The notes beneath the pieces are model-generated. The model saw nothing but the letters and a program-made list of their open reading frames with translations. It ran no database searches and was not told the origin of the DNA. From Chloroflexota bacterium (lineage in GTDB: Bacteria > Chloroflexota > Anaerolineae > Ardenticatenales > Ardenticatenaceae), in NCBI GenBank assembly GCA_003520455.1, contig DOUV01000134.1, forward strand, positions 1 to 12,315: DNA of 12,315 nucleotides. The letters are read 5' to 3'. This document shows, one piece after another, positions 1 through 8,452 of this stretch. Made by a program: the position numbers and the translations under genes. How positions within the stretch are numbered: position 1 is the stretch's first letter; each line of letters starts with the position of its first letter.

Positions 1-18
1 GGCGGCGATCGCGGCGCC

Positions 19-201
19 CTAGGCTTGCGCACCCCGGCCGATGCGCGAGATCGCCCAGTTCAGCGCATATCCTGTCGCCAGCACCACCGGCATGCCGAAA
101 ACCGCCCAGATCACTGCGAATATCCACAGAAGATTGACCAATGCCATCACAAGTGCGGCATTGGTGTAGTTGGGTGCTTTTGGCAGGACTCCGCGTTTCA
201 T
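19..201 (-). CDS. Small integral membrane protein of unknown function (60 aa)
   Basis: A complete 60-residue frame opens with ATG at 199-201 and ends with TAG. It has a short basic N-terminus (MKRGVLPKAPNYTNAA), then an almost unbroken hydrophobic stretch from about residue 15 to 52 that could form one long or two short membrane helices split near Gly36-Met37-Pro38, and a basic tail (SRIGRG). That pattern argues for a real inner-membrane peptide rather than a chance frame. The start has only a poor Shine-Dalgarno (a G-run two bases before the ATG). It lies 56 bp downstream of the aminotransferase stop on the same strand, so it may be the last gene of that transcript. Small proteins of this look are common in Rhodobacteraceae, but I recognise no named family and assign no function. 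Confidence 0.55.
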   Translation of the reverse strand: MKRGVLPKAPNYTNAALVMALVNLLWIFAVIWAVFGMPVVLATGYALNWAISRIGRGAQA

Positions 202-257
202 GGCCCCAGTCTAACCCTTAATTCGTGCATGTCAGGCAAAATCTGTCGGCCCTCCGT

Positions 258-1364
258 TTAGCCGCGCGCTTCCGCCAATGCGTCGGGGAGGGTTTCGGCG
301 AAAACCGCCAGATCCTCGGGCCGCCCGCAGCTGACGCGGATGCAGCGGTTCTGCGGGGCGACGAAGGGCATGCGCACGAAAACCCCGCGTGCCACCAGCG
401 CCTGCAGCACCCGGCCTGCCAGCGCCCCGTCACCGCCGCAGTCGATGGCGACGAAATTGGTGGCAGAGGGCAGCGTGCTCAGTCCGTTCTCGGCGGCGAT
501 ACGGGCGATTTCCTGGCGCGCGCGTGTCACCTCGGCCTGGACATGAGCCAGCCACGCCTCGTCCCGCAGCGCCGCCAGCGCGCCCGCCTGCGCCACCCGG
601 TTCATGCCGAAATGGTTGCGGATCTTGTCGAAGCTCCGAATGATCCCGGGGGCGCCGAGCGCATAGCCGACCCGCGCCCCGGCCAGGCCGTACGCCTTTG
701 AAAAGGTGCGCATGCGGATTACCCGCGGGTCGTCGGCCGCCACCGCCGCCGCGGTGCCGCCGGGGGCGAATTCGACATAGGCCTCGTCGAGCACCATCAG
801 GCAGTCCCCGGGCAACGCGTCCAGCGCGGCCGTGACCGCCTCGCCCCGGTGCCAGCTGCCCATCGGGTTGTCGGGGTTGGCGAGGTAGACGAGCTTGGCG
901 CCGGTTTCGGCCGCGCGGGTCAGGAGCGCCTCCAGATCCTCGGCATCGTCGCGATAGGGCACCTTTTCGAGCACGCCGCCGAAGCCCGCGACATGATAGT
1001 TGAAGGTCGGATAGGCCCCGTCCGAGGTCACCACCCGATCGCCCGGTTCGACCACGAGCCGCACCAGATTGCCCAGGAGCCCGTCGATGCCCTCGCCCAC
1101 CAGCACGTTTTCGGGCGCCACCCGGTGATGCGCTGCGAGTGCCAGCCGCAGATCGTGGCTCGATGAATCTCCGTATTTCCACACATGCGCCAGTTCCGTC
1201 CGCATCGCGGACAGCGCCGCGAGCGAGGGGCCGAAGAGGCTTTCATTGGCACCGAGCCGGGCGCGGAACGGCGCGCCACGCGTGCGTTCCTGCTCTTCGG
1301 GGCCGACAAAGGGCACGCTGGCCGGCAGGCTCTCGACAAGGCGGGTATAGCGCGGCCCGGTCAT
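258..1364 (-). CDS. PLP-dependent aminotransferase, HisC-like (class I/II)
   Basis: This 368-residue protein has the layout of a fold-type I aminotransferase of the histidinol-phosphate aminotransferase group. Visible are a substrate-entry segment (LGANESLFGPS, 37-47), the cofactor-binding loop with Asn166 in NPDNPMG, Asp193 in VLDEAYVEF (contacts the PLP ring nitrogen), Lys223 in TFSKAYGLAGARVGYALG (Schiff-base lysine) and Arg343 in CIRVSCGRPED (binds the substrate carboxylate). Length is normal for HisC (about 350-370). It would move an amino group between 2-oxoglutarate/glutamate and an imidazole or aromatic substrate in the cytoplasm. No other his gene is nearby, so an aromatic or broad-specificity role is as likely as histidine synthesis. 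The ATG begins three bases after the valS stop, suggesting co-transcription and coupling. Codon use is strongly GC-rich, in the alphaproteobacterial style of this end. Enzyme class is sure; substrate is not. Confidence 0.9.
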   Translation of the reverse strand: MTGPRYTRLVESLPASVPFVGPEEQERTRGAPFRARLGANESLFGPSLAALSAMRTELAHVWKYGDSSSHDLRLALAAHHRVAPENVLVGEGIDGLLGNLVRLVVEPGDRVVTSDGAYPTFNYHVAGFGGVLEKVPYRDDAEDLEALLTRAAETGAKLVYLANPDNPMGSWHRGEAVTAALDALPGDCLMVLDEAYVEFAPGGTAAAVAADDPRVIRMRTFSKAYGLAGARVGYALGAPGIIRSFDKIRNHFGMNRVAQAGALAALRDEAWLAHVQAEVTRARQEIARIAAENGLSTLPSATNFVAIDCGGDGALAGRVLQALVARGVFVRMPFVAPQNRCIRVSCGRPEDLAVFAETLPDALAEARG

Positions 1365-1367
1365 GGC

Positions 1368-4172
<2,805 letters not shown>

Positions 4173-4181
4173 CGCCATTGT

Positions 4182-4185
4182 CTCC
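4182..4185 (-). promoter_or_regulatory. Shine-Dalgarno of the type 1 valS
   Basis: GGAG on the minus strand. The spacer is three bases to the first ATG (4178) and nine to the second (4172). The second is normal spacing, which decides the start. The site abuts the inverted repeat at 4188-4235, so a hairpin in the mRNA would sit immediately upstream of it. Confidence 0.6.
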
Positions 4186-4187
4186 TG

Positions 4188-4235
4188 CGTGATGCGTGAT
4201 GCGTGAACGGATCTTTTCGCGCATCATGCATCACG
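4188..4235. repeat. Inverted repeat of TGATGCG units (copy 1)
   Basis: Arms 4188-4203 (CGTGATGCGTGATGCG) and 4220-4235 (CGCATCATGCATCACG) are complementary at 15 of 16 positions around a 16-base loop. Each arm is built from tandem GTGATGC-type units. A second, shorter element of the same wording lies at 6986-7025. It is probably a dispersed extragenic palindrome; no T-run follows, so it is not a classical terminator. Confidence 0.85.
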
Positions 4236-4282
4236 TTTCGTGTTCCAGAAAACTATTTCCTCGTGCGTGCGCCAAGATTTTA

Positions 4283-4314
4283 ACGCAGAGACGCAGAGAC
4301 GCCAAGGCGCAGAG
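4283..4314. repeat. ACGCAGAG tandem intergenic repeat
   Basis: Tandem and near-tandem units of the type ACGCAGAG: two perfect copies at 4283-4298 (overlapping into ACGCC), then a degenerate GGCGCAGAG. Heptamer/octamer repeats of this wording are familiar between genes in Cyanobacteria and Chloroflexota. It lies between the stop of the type 2 valS and the start of the type 1 valS. Confidence 0.75.
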
Positions 4315-4347
4315 GTCTTTGTCATTTTGCTTCCATTTCGCACGATT

Positions 4348-6918
4348 CTACTGCTGCGCGATGGCTGCGGCGAGCGGTCCATCCACGTTGACGACTTCGA
4401 GGTCAAGATCGAGCGTTTCGACCACTTCCACCCGTTGGGCGCGGGTAATGCTCATCAGATCGGCTTCGGCTGCTTGCACGCCGGCGGCCAGGGCCGGTTC
4501 GCTTGTTGCCAGTTGCAGCCGCTCCAGCTCCACTCCCAACGAGAGACCGCGCTCGCTTTTGTAGCGACGAGCGGCCGTGGCCACCTCTACCAGGGTTTCC
4601 CCGATGGCGTCGGCTTGGTCGTCCACAAGCTGCTGAGCGGCAACCGGCCAACTCGCCAAGTGGATGGAATCCCTGCCGTCAACCGGTGCAAAGAGCCCTC
4701 GATAAATCTCCTCGGTCACGTGCGGCAGGAAGGGCGCCAACAGTTTCACCGTCGTAAGAAGCACGTGGTGAAGGGTATAGCGCGCGCCCTCGTGGGTCAT
4801 GCTGGCCTCGTCGTAGAGCCGCTGCTTGGCCATCTCGAGGTAGTTGTCCGCCAGGTCCCGCCAGAAGAAGGTCTCCATCTCGCTCTTCGCCGCGGCGTAG
4901 TCGTAGGCCTGGAACAACTCGGTCGTGCGCCGGATCAGCCGCTGGGTCCGCGACAGGATCCAGCGGTCGGCCGGGGAGAGGGCCGGTGGTTCGGCCGGTG
5001 GATGATACTCCTCCACGAACCGCTCAGCGAACCTGGCCACGTTCCAGAGCTTGGTGACCAACTTGACCCCGACCTGAATCTTCTCTTCGCTGATGACCGA
5101 ATCTTTGCCCGGTCCGGTGCTGGCGGCCCAGTAGCGCACGGCGTCGGCCGAATAGCGCTTGATCATCTCCAGCGGCGCCATCGGCCCTCCGCCGCGGCTC
5201 TTGCTGATCTTGCCCATCCCCTCGCCGGCCAACCCCCAACCGGAGATGAGCACGTTCTTCCAGGGCACCGCGCCAAAGTGGTGGTGCGACTTCACGATGG
5301 TGTAGAAGGCCCACGTGCGAATGATCTCGTGCGCCTGGGGGCGCAGGGACATCGGGAAGACCCTCGTATAGAGACCTTTGGGTGGGGCACCTCGCCGTGG
5401 GGCGTCATGAGTGTCTGGGACATCGGTCGAGTTGTCGCCGGGGACGTGGGATCGGAGACTTCCGAAGTCTTCCGAGACTTCGGAAGTCTGACGCCTTGAC
5501 CGGCCCTCTAGCCAACGTCCGACGATCTGGGGCGTGAGGGAGGAGGTCGCCCAGGTGTCCATGACGTCCTCCTCCGGCCTGAAGGTGGTGCCGCCGCAGG
5601 CGCACGGGCGGGCCGGCTGCTGGTCGGTTGGATCGACGGGCAGTTGCTCTTCGTCGGCCAGCACCACCTCGCCACAATTGGTGCAGTACCAGACCGGGAA
5701 GGGCACACCGAAGTACCGTTGGCGGGAGATGCACCAGTCCCAATGCAGGTTCTCGACCCACTCGCGATAGCGCGCTTTCATGTGGGCCGGGTGCCAGGCC
5801 ACCTGCTCGCCGGCCGCCAGCAGCGCCGCTTTGAAGTCGAGCACCCGAATGAACCACTGCTGCGTCACGACGTATTCTACCGGCGTGTCGCAGCGCTCGT
5901 GGACCCGCACCGACTGCGGAACCGGCCGGCGCCCGAGCACCAGGCTCTGCTCATCCAGGGTCGCTACGATCTGGCGCCGGGCCTCGGACACGCTCAGCCC
6001 CGCAAACTCACCTGCCTCGGCGATCAGGCGGCCGTCTCGTCCGATGATCGCTCGCAGTGGGAGCTTGTGGGTGTACCACCACTCAACGTCGGCCGTGTCG
6101 CCGAAGGTGCAGCCCATCACGGCCCCGCTCCCCTTCTCGGGGTCCGCTCCGGGGTCGGCGAGCAGCGGCACCGTTTGCCCGAAGAGGGGCACGGTCACGC
6201 TCTGGCCCACCAGGCCCGAGAAGCGAGCATCGTTCGGGTGGACGAAGACGGCCACGCAGGCCGGCAGCAACTCGGGCCGGGTGGTGGCGATTGGGAGCAC
6301 CTCGCCATTCTCCAGCTGAAACGCCAGGGTGACGAACTCGCTCTCCCGCTCCAGATCGTTCAGCTCGGCCTGCGCGATGGCAGTGCGGCACTCCGGGCAC
6401 CAGATCGCCGGCGCCTCACGGGGGTAGGCCAGTCCGCGGTGGACGAGGTCGAGGAACGAGAACTGGGAGGTGTACCGAGAGAACTCGTCGATGGTGCGGT
6501 AGGTGTAGCGCCAGTCGATCGAGAGGCCCAGGCGCTTCCAGAGCCGTTCGTACTCCTGCTCCGCCTCCTCGCTCACTTCCAGGCACTTCTCGATGAGAGC
6601 CCGGCGCCCCACCTCCGGCGCCGTGACGCCGAGTCGCCGCTCCACCAGGCGCTCCGTCGGAAGGCCGTTGTCGTCATAGCCCATGGGGTAGAAGACGTTG
6701 TAGCCGTTCATGCGCCAGAAGCGAGCGATGAAGTCGGCGTGGCTGTAGGAGTAGACATGGCCGAGGTGGAGGTGCCCGGAGACGGTCGACGGGGGCGTAT
6801 CAATCGAGTAGACCGGCCCCTCCGCCTCAGGAGAGAAATGGAAAACACCCGCCTCTTGCCAGGAAGCTTGAAGCCGGGACTCTACCGTACCAGGGTCGTA
6901 GCGTTTCGGCAATCCCAT
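4348..6918 (-). CDS. valS: Valine--tRNA ligase, type 2, with an in-frame insertion of about 44 residues
   Basis: A second class I ValRS, 856 residues, of the archaeal-like type 2 group. Seen in order: TPPSTVSG with HLGH (HIGH motif, 51-54), YDDNGLPTERLVE, a CPEC pair (174/177), the editing domain with TTRPE (212-216), DWCISRQRYFG (394-404), a putative zinc knuckle (Cys412, Cys415, Cys439, Cys441), DVMDTWATSS, GKISKS (KMSKS variant, 569-574) and a helical anticodon-binding domain from about residue 650. It lacks the long C-terminal coiled coil of type 1. Residues about 472-515 (nt 5374-5505) break a normally short link before VFPMSLRPQAHEIIRTW; they are hydrophilic, rich in Ser/Asp/Pro/Arg, and contain the palindrome at 5456-5489. 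ATG 6918 is preferred over an upstream ATG at 6948 because GGAG lies eight bases before it and homology starts at GLPKRYDP. It is second in the operon after the methyltransferase; T-box read-through should raise its expression when valine is scarce. Confidence 0.95.
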   Translation of the reverse strand: MGLPKRYDPGTVESRLQASWQEAGVFHFSPEAEGPVYSIDTPPSTVSGHLHLGHVYSYSHADFIARFWRMNGYNVFYPMGYDDNGLPTERLVERRLGVTAPEVGRRALIEKCLEVSEEAEQEYERLWKRLGLSIDWRYTYRTIDEFSRYTSQFSFLDLVHRGLAYPREAPAIWCPECRTAIAQAELNDLERESEFVTLAFQLENGEVLPIATTRPELLPACVAVFVHPNDARFSGLVGQSVTVPLFGQTVPLLADPGADPEKGSGAVMGCTFGDTADVEWWYTHKLPLRAIIGRDGRLIAEAGEFAGLSVSEARRQIVATLDEQSLVLGRRPVPQSVRVHERCDTPVEYVVTQQWFIRVLDFKAALLAAGEQVAWHPAHMKARYREWVENLHWDWCISRQRYFGVPFPVWYCTNCGEVVLADEEQLPVDPTDQQPARPCACGGTTFRPEEDVMDTWATSSLTPQIVGRWLEGRSRRQTSEVSEDFGSLRSHVPGDNSTDVPDTHDAPRRGAPPKGLYTRVFPMSLRPQAHEIIRTWAFYTIVKSHHHFGAVPWKNVLISGWGLAGEGMGKISKSRGGGPMAPLEMIKRYSADAVRYWAASTGPGKDSVISEEKIQVGVKLVTKLWNVARFAERFVEEYHPPAEPPALSPADRWILSRTQRLIRRTTELFQAYDYAAAKSEMETFFWRDLADNYLEMAKQRLYDEASMTHEGARYTLHHVLLTTVKLLAPFLPHVTEEIYRGLFAPVDGRDSIHLASWPVAAQQLVDDQADAIGETLVEVATAARRYKSERGLSLGVELERLQLATSEPALAAGVQAAEADLMSITRAQRVEVVETLDLDLEVVNVDGPLAAAIAQQ
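5456..5489. repeat. Perfect 15-bp inverted repeat inside valS (type 2)
   Basis: Left arm AGACTTCCGAAGTCT (5456-5470), four-base loop TCCG, right arm AGACTTCGGAAGTCT (5475-5489). The arms are exact reverse complements, and each arm is itself a palindrome apart from its centre base. It is translated in frame as part of QTSEVSEDFGSLRS. GACTTCSGAAGTC palindromes look to me like dispersed repeats of Chloroflexota genomes; that part is recollection. Confidence 0.9.
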
Positions 6919-6926
6919 CGTCTTTT

Positions 6927-6930
6927 CTCC
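6927..6930 (-). promoter_or_regulatory. Shine-Dalgarno of the type 2 valS
   Basis: GGAG followed by eight bases to ATG 6918. It decides the start at MGLPKRYDP; the upstream ATG at 6948 has no comparable site. Confidence 0.65.
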
Positions 6931-6985
6931 GCGCTCAGTGTAGAACAACTCTTACGATCACCGCCGTTGCTGCAAGAAGGCGATC

Positions 6986-7025
6986 CGTGATGCGTGATGG
7001 AATCACTCACGCATCACGCATCACG
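6986..7025. repeat. Inverted repeat of TGATGCG units (copy 2), overlapping the methyltransferase stop
   Basis: Arms 6986-6999 (CGTGATGCGTGATG) and 7012-7025 (CATCACGCATCACG) are perfectly complementary over 14 bp with a 12-base loop. Same wording as 4188-4235. The right arm supplies the last codons and the TGA of the methyltransferase, so the element seems to have landed at, or replaced, the gene's 3' end. Confidence 0.9.
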
Positions 7026-7766
7026 TTCCACTTCGAGTACCCACCACCGCTCGAAAGGGTGGTCGACCTGCTCGACGACTCGGAACCCGTTGGCCTGCGC
7101 CAGGCGCATGAAGTCGACGGCGCGCAGCGGGTAGTAGGTCAGGGTGTGGGTTTCGACCCGCCACGTCTGCGTGTCGTGCCAGAGGAAGAAGGTCGTGAAG
7201 GTGATCTCATCATCGTTGGGGTAATCCCAGACGTCGAACATCACCAGGCGGTGGCCATTGACTTTGCTCACCCGCCGCTGCACGAACTGGGGGCGCTCGT
7301 TGAGGATTTTGTCCCAATTGCGCATCCCGATGACCAGCACCCCTGCCGGACTGAGGAGGCTTCTGAGCGTACGGAGCGCCTGCTCGCGCCGGCCGGGTTC
7401 GAGATGCGGGAAGCTATTGCCAACTGTGATCGCCGCATCGTACGGGCCGGTGAGGATTTCATCCAGCGCCGCCATGTCGTGCACGGCGAAGCGGATGCGA
7501 CCACCGACACCGGCCGCCGCGGCCCGTTGCTCGGCCTCGGCCACCATCTCGCTGCTCACATCGCAGGCCGTCACCAGGTAGCCCTGCTGAGCCAGGCCGA
7601 TGGTCTGGGTCCCGGTGCCACACGAAGCATCCAGCACTGTGTGCACGCCGCGCGGCGCCAGCAGGGCATCCAATCGCTGGCGCTCGCGATCAACCGTCTC
7701 CCACCAGTCCTCGTAGAACAGGTGGTAGTGGGGTGCCACCGCCCGGTAGTACTCGGCTGTTCCCAT
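7014..7766 (-). CDS. Class I SAM-dependent methyltransferase, glycine/sarcosine N-methyltransferase-like
   Basis: A 250-residue cytoplasmic Rossmann-fold methyltransferase. The N-terminus (YYRAVAPHYHLFYEDWWETV) precedes the SAM-binding motif I VLDASCGTGTQTIGL (44-58), the acidic residue ending strand 2 in VTACDVSSEM (Asp69), a motif II-like HDMAALDEI and the strand-4 segment YDAAITVGNSFPHL. The APHYHL..EDW opening and FDVWDYPND in the cap recall bacterial glycine/sarcosine N-methyltransferases, so a small amino compound is a likely substrate, but that is inference. The open frame extends to 7850, but those extra residues would translate the T-box terminator, so ATG 7766 is the true start; its Shine-Dalgarno is weak (GGAA, seven bases away). 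It is the first gene after the T-box terminator and 95 bp ahead of the type 2 valS. Its stop lies inside the 6986-7025 repeat, so the last residues (ERDA) may be repeat-encoded. Confidence 0.88.
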   Translation of the reverse strand: MGTAEYYRAVAPHYHLFYEDWWETVDRERQRLDALLAPRGVHTVLDASCGTGTQTIGLAQQGYLVTACDVSSEMVAEAEQRAAAAGVGGRIRFAVHDMAALDEILTGPYDAAITVGNSFPHLEPGRREQALRTLRSLLSPAGVLVIGMRNWDKILNERPQFVQRRVSKVNGHRLVMFDVWDYPNDDEITFTTFFLWHDTQTWRVETHTLTYYPLRAVDFMRLAQANGFRVVEQVDHPFERWWVLEVERDA

Positions 7767-7789
7767 CACGCATTTCCACTTCCAGAAGC

Positions 7790-7820
7790 AAAAAAGCCCT
7801 CGTCCTTCAAGGACGGGGCT
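7790..7820 (-). terminator. Intrinsic terminator of the T-box leader
   Basis: On the minus strand, AGCCC plus CGTCCT pairs with AGGACG, a bulged A, and GGGCT, around a three-base loop, and is followed directly by six T's (7795-7790). It competes with the antiterminator carrying the T-box motif at 7827-7840. It decides whether the methyltransferase and both synthetase genes are transcribed. Confidence 0.9.
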
Positions 7821-8065
7821 CTGACCCGCGGTACCACCTTGCTTCTGCACGCACCCGAAATGGCCGTGCAGCGCTCAACCGCGATAACGGGCGGACCCGG
7901 CGCTGCTTCACACGGCCAGAGGATCACCCTGCCTGTTGGGCGGCGCGACTCCCCGGCGACCTTCGGCGATTCTGGCTGAGGGCAGCTTGCAGCCGGTGGC
8001 CACCCCTCTCTGGCAACTGAGCCTCGCCTACTCCTCCGGTTCGCGGTCGTTGATGGTTCAATTAT
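7790..8065 (-). promoter_or_regulatory. T-box riboswitch leader, predicted to sense uncharged tRNA-Val
   Basis: All parts of a class I transcriptional T-box can be read on the minus strand. Stem I: a CCGG/CCGG lower stem; a specifier loop with AGTA (8032-8029) opposite GAA; the next helix GGCGA/TCGCC; and the distal CCAGAGAG and GGCTGCAAG motifs. Stem III: GGCCGT/ACGGCC with GCAGCGC/GCGCTGC inside, about 7917-7862. Antiterminator: AAGGTGGTACCGCG (7840-7827), one mismatch from the family consensus, then the terminator. After GAA the loop reads GGTCG. With one intervening base the specifier is GTC (7960-7958), valine. The bulge TGGT fits a tRNA end with A73, as in tRNA-Val, and not the U73 of bacterial tRNA-Gly, which argues against reading GGT. 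The downstream valS genes agree. When valine is short, uncharged tRNA-Val should stabilise the antiterminator. Confidence 0.93.
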
Positions 8066-8071
8066 GAAATG

Positions 8072-8100
8072 ATTATACGAGCCGGTAGAGGTGATGTCAA
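8072..8100 (-). promoter_or_regulatory. Consensus sigma-70 promoter of the T-box operon
   Basis: TTGACA (8100-8095), a 17-base spacer and TATAAT (8077-8072): a perfect match to the housekeeping promoter. Transcription should begin near 8065, just upstream of Stem I. A full-strength promoter fits control by termination rather than initiation. Confidence 0.9.
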
Positions 8101-8172
8101 ACGCCAGGCCCCATTTGGCACTCGGGGCGAGCAAAGGCTTGATCCCGTACAGATGAACGATTACGAAGGACG

Positions 8173-8181
8173 TGTTATACT
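8173..8181 (+). promoter_or_regulatory. Possible extended -10 promoter for kynU
   Basis: TGT followed by TATACT forms an extended -10 element, predicting a start near 8188. I see no good -35 at 16-18 bases. It is divergent from, and about 75 bp away from, the T-box promoter. It implies a 5' leader of about 265 nt before kynU. Confidence 0.45.
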
Positions 8182-8438
8182 GTAGCCGGCGCTCCCTCCA
8201 GCACGTATCCCGCCGACCGTTATCCGTCGCCGATGCCAGCGACGGATATCTAATCATGCCTGACCTCAACACCGCAACCCTCATCGTACAAGCGGTCTTT
8301 CAGTTTTGCTGGGCGTACTGCCCGATTCCCACTCGGTCGTCAAGTTCGCCTCACAGGACCGGGGCGAATTCGTGGCCCGGGCAGCACGCCGGATGGCCGC
8401 GCTATTTTTGATGCGCTGTGGGCGGTGCGGACGCGAAC
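8182..8438 (+). other. Long kynU leader with a 10-bp hairpin; no convincing gene
   Basis: The stretch between the putative promoter and the kynU Shine-Dalgarno carries a perfect inverted repeat, TATCCGTCGC (8221-8230) and GCGACGGATA (8239-8248), with an eight-base loop and no T-run after it. A 51-codon frame at 8256-8411 has no Shine-Dalgarno and rare-looking composition. The frame continuous with kynU is open from 8306 but poor in conserved features. It may be a decayed gene end or an untranslated leader. Confidence 0.4.
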
Positions 8439-8443
8439 AGGAG
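8439..8443 (+). promoter_or_regulatory. Shine-Dalgarno of kynU
   Basis: AGGAG with a nine-base spacer to ATG 8453. It fixes the kynU start against the in-frame upstream ATG at 8306, which has no site. Confidence 0.7.
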
Positions 8444-8452
8444 AGAATCGAG

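Noticed and set aside
4188..4314. CRISPR-like repeats
   Set aside because: The units are short, imperfect and palindromic, with no regular spacers and no cas genes.
7767..7850. N-terminal extension of the methyltransferase by 28 residues
   Set aside because: It would translate the T-box antiterminator/terminator region; the family homology starts at the internal ATG.
7959..7961. GGT (glycine) as the T-box specifier
   Set aside because: The antiterminator bulge TGGT needs discriminator A73, whereas bacterial tRNA-Gly has U73, and the downstream genes are valS.
8256..8411. A 51-residue Trp-containing leader peptide upstream of kynU
   Set aside because: No Shine-Dalgarno, only three scattered Trp codons and no terminator afterwards; not enough for an attenuator claim.
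8306..8452. N-terminal extension of kynureninase from an upstream ATG
   Set aside because: There is no Shine-Dalgarno, the length would exceed the family, and a good site precedes ATG 8453.
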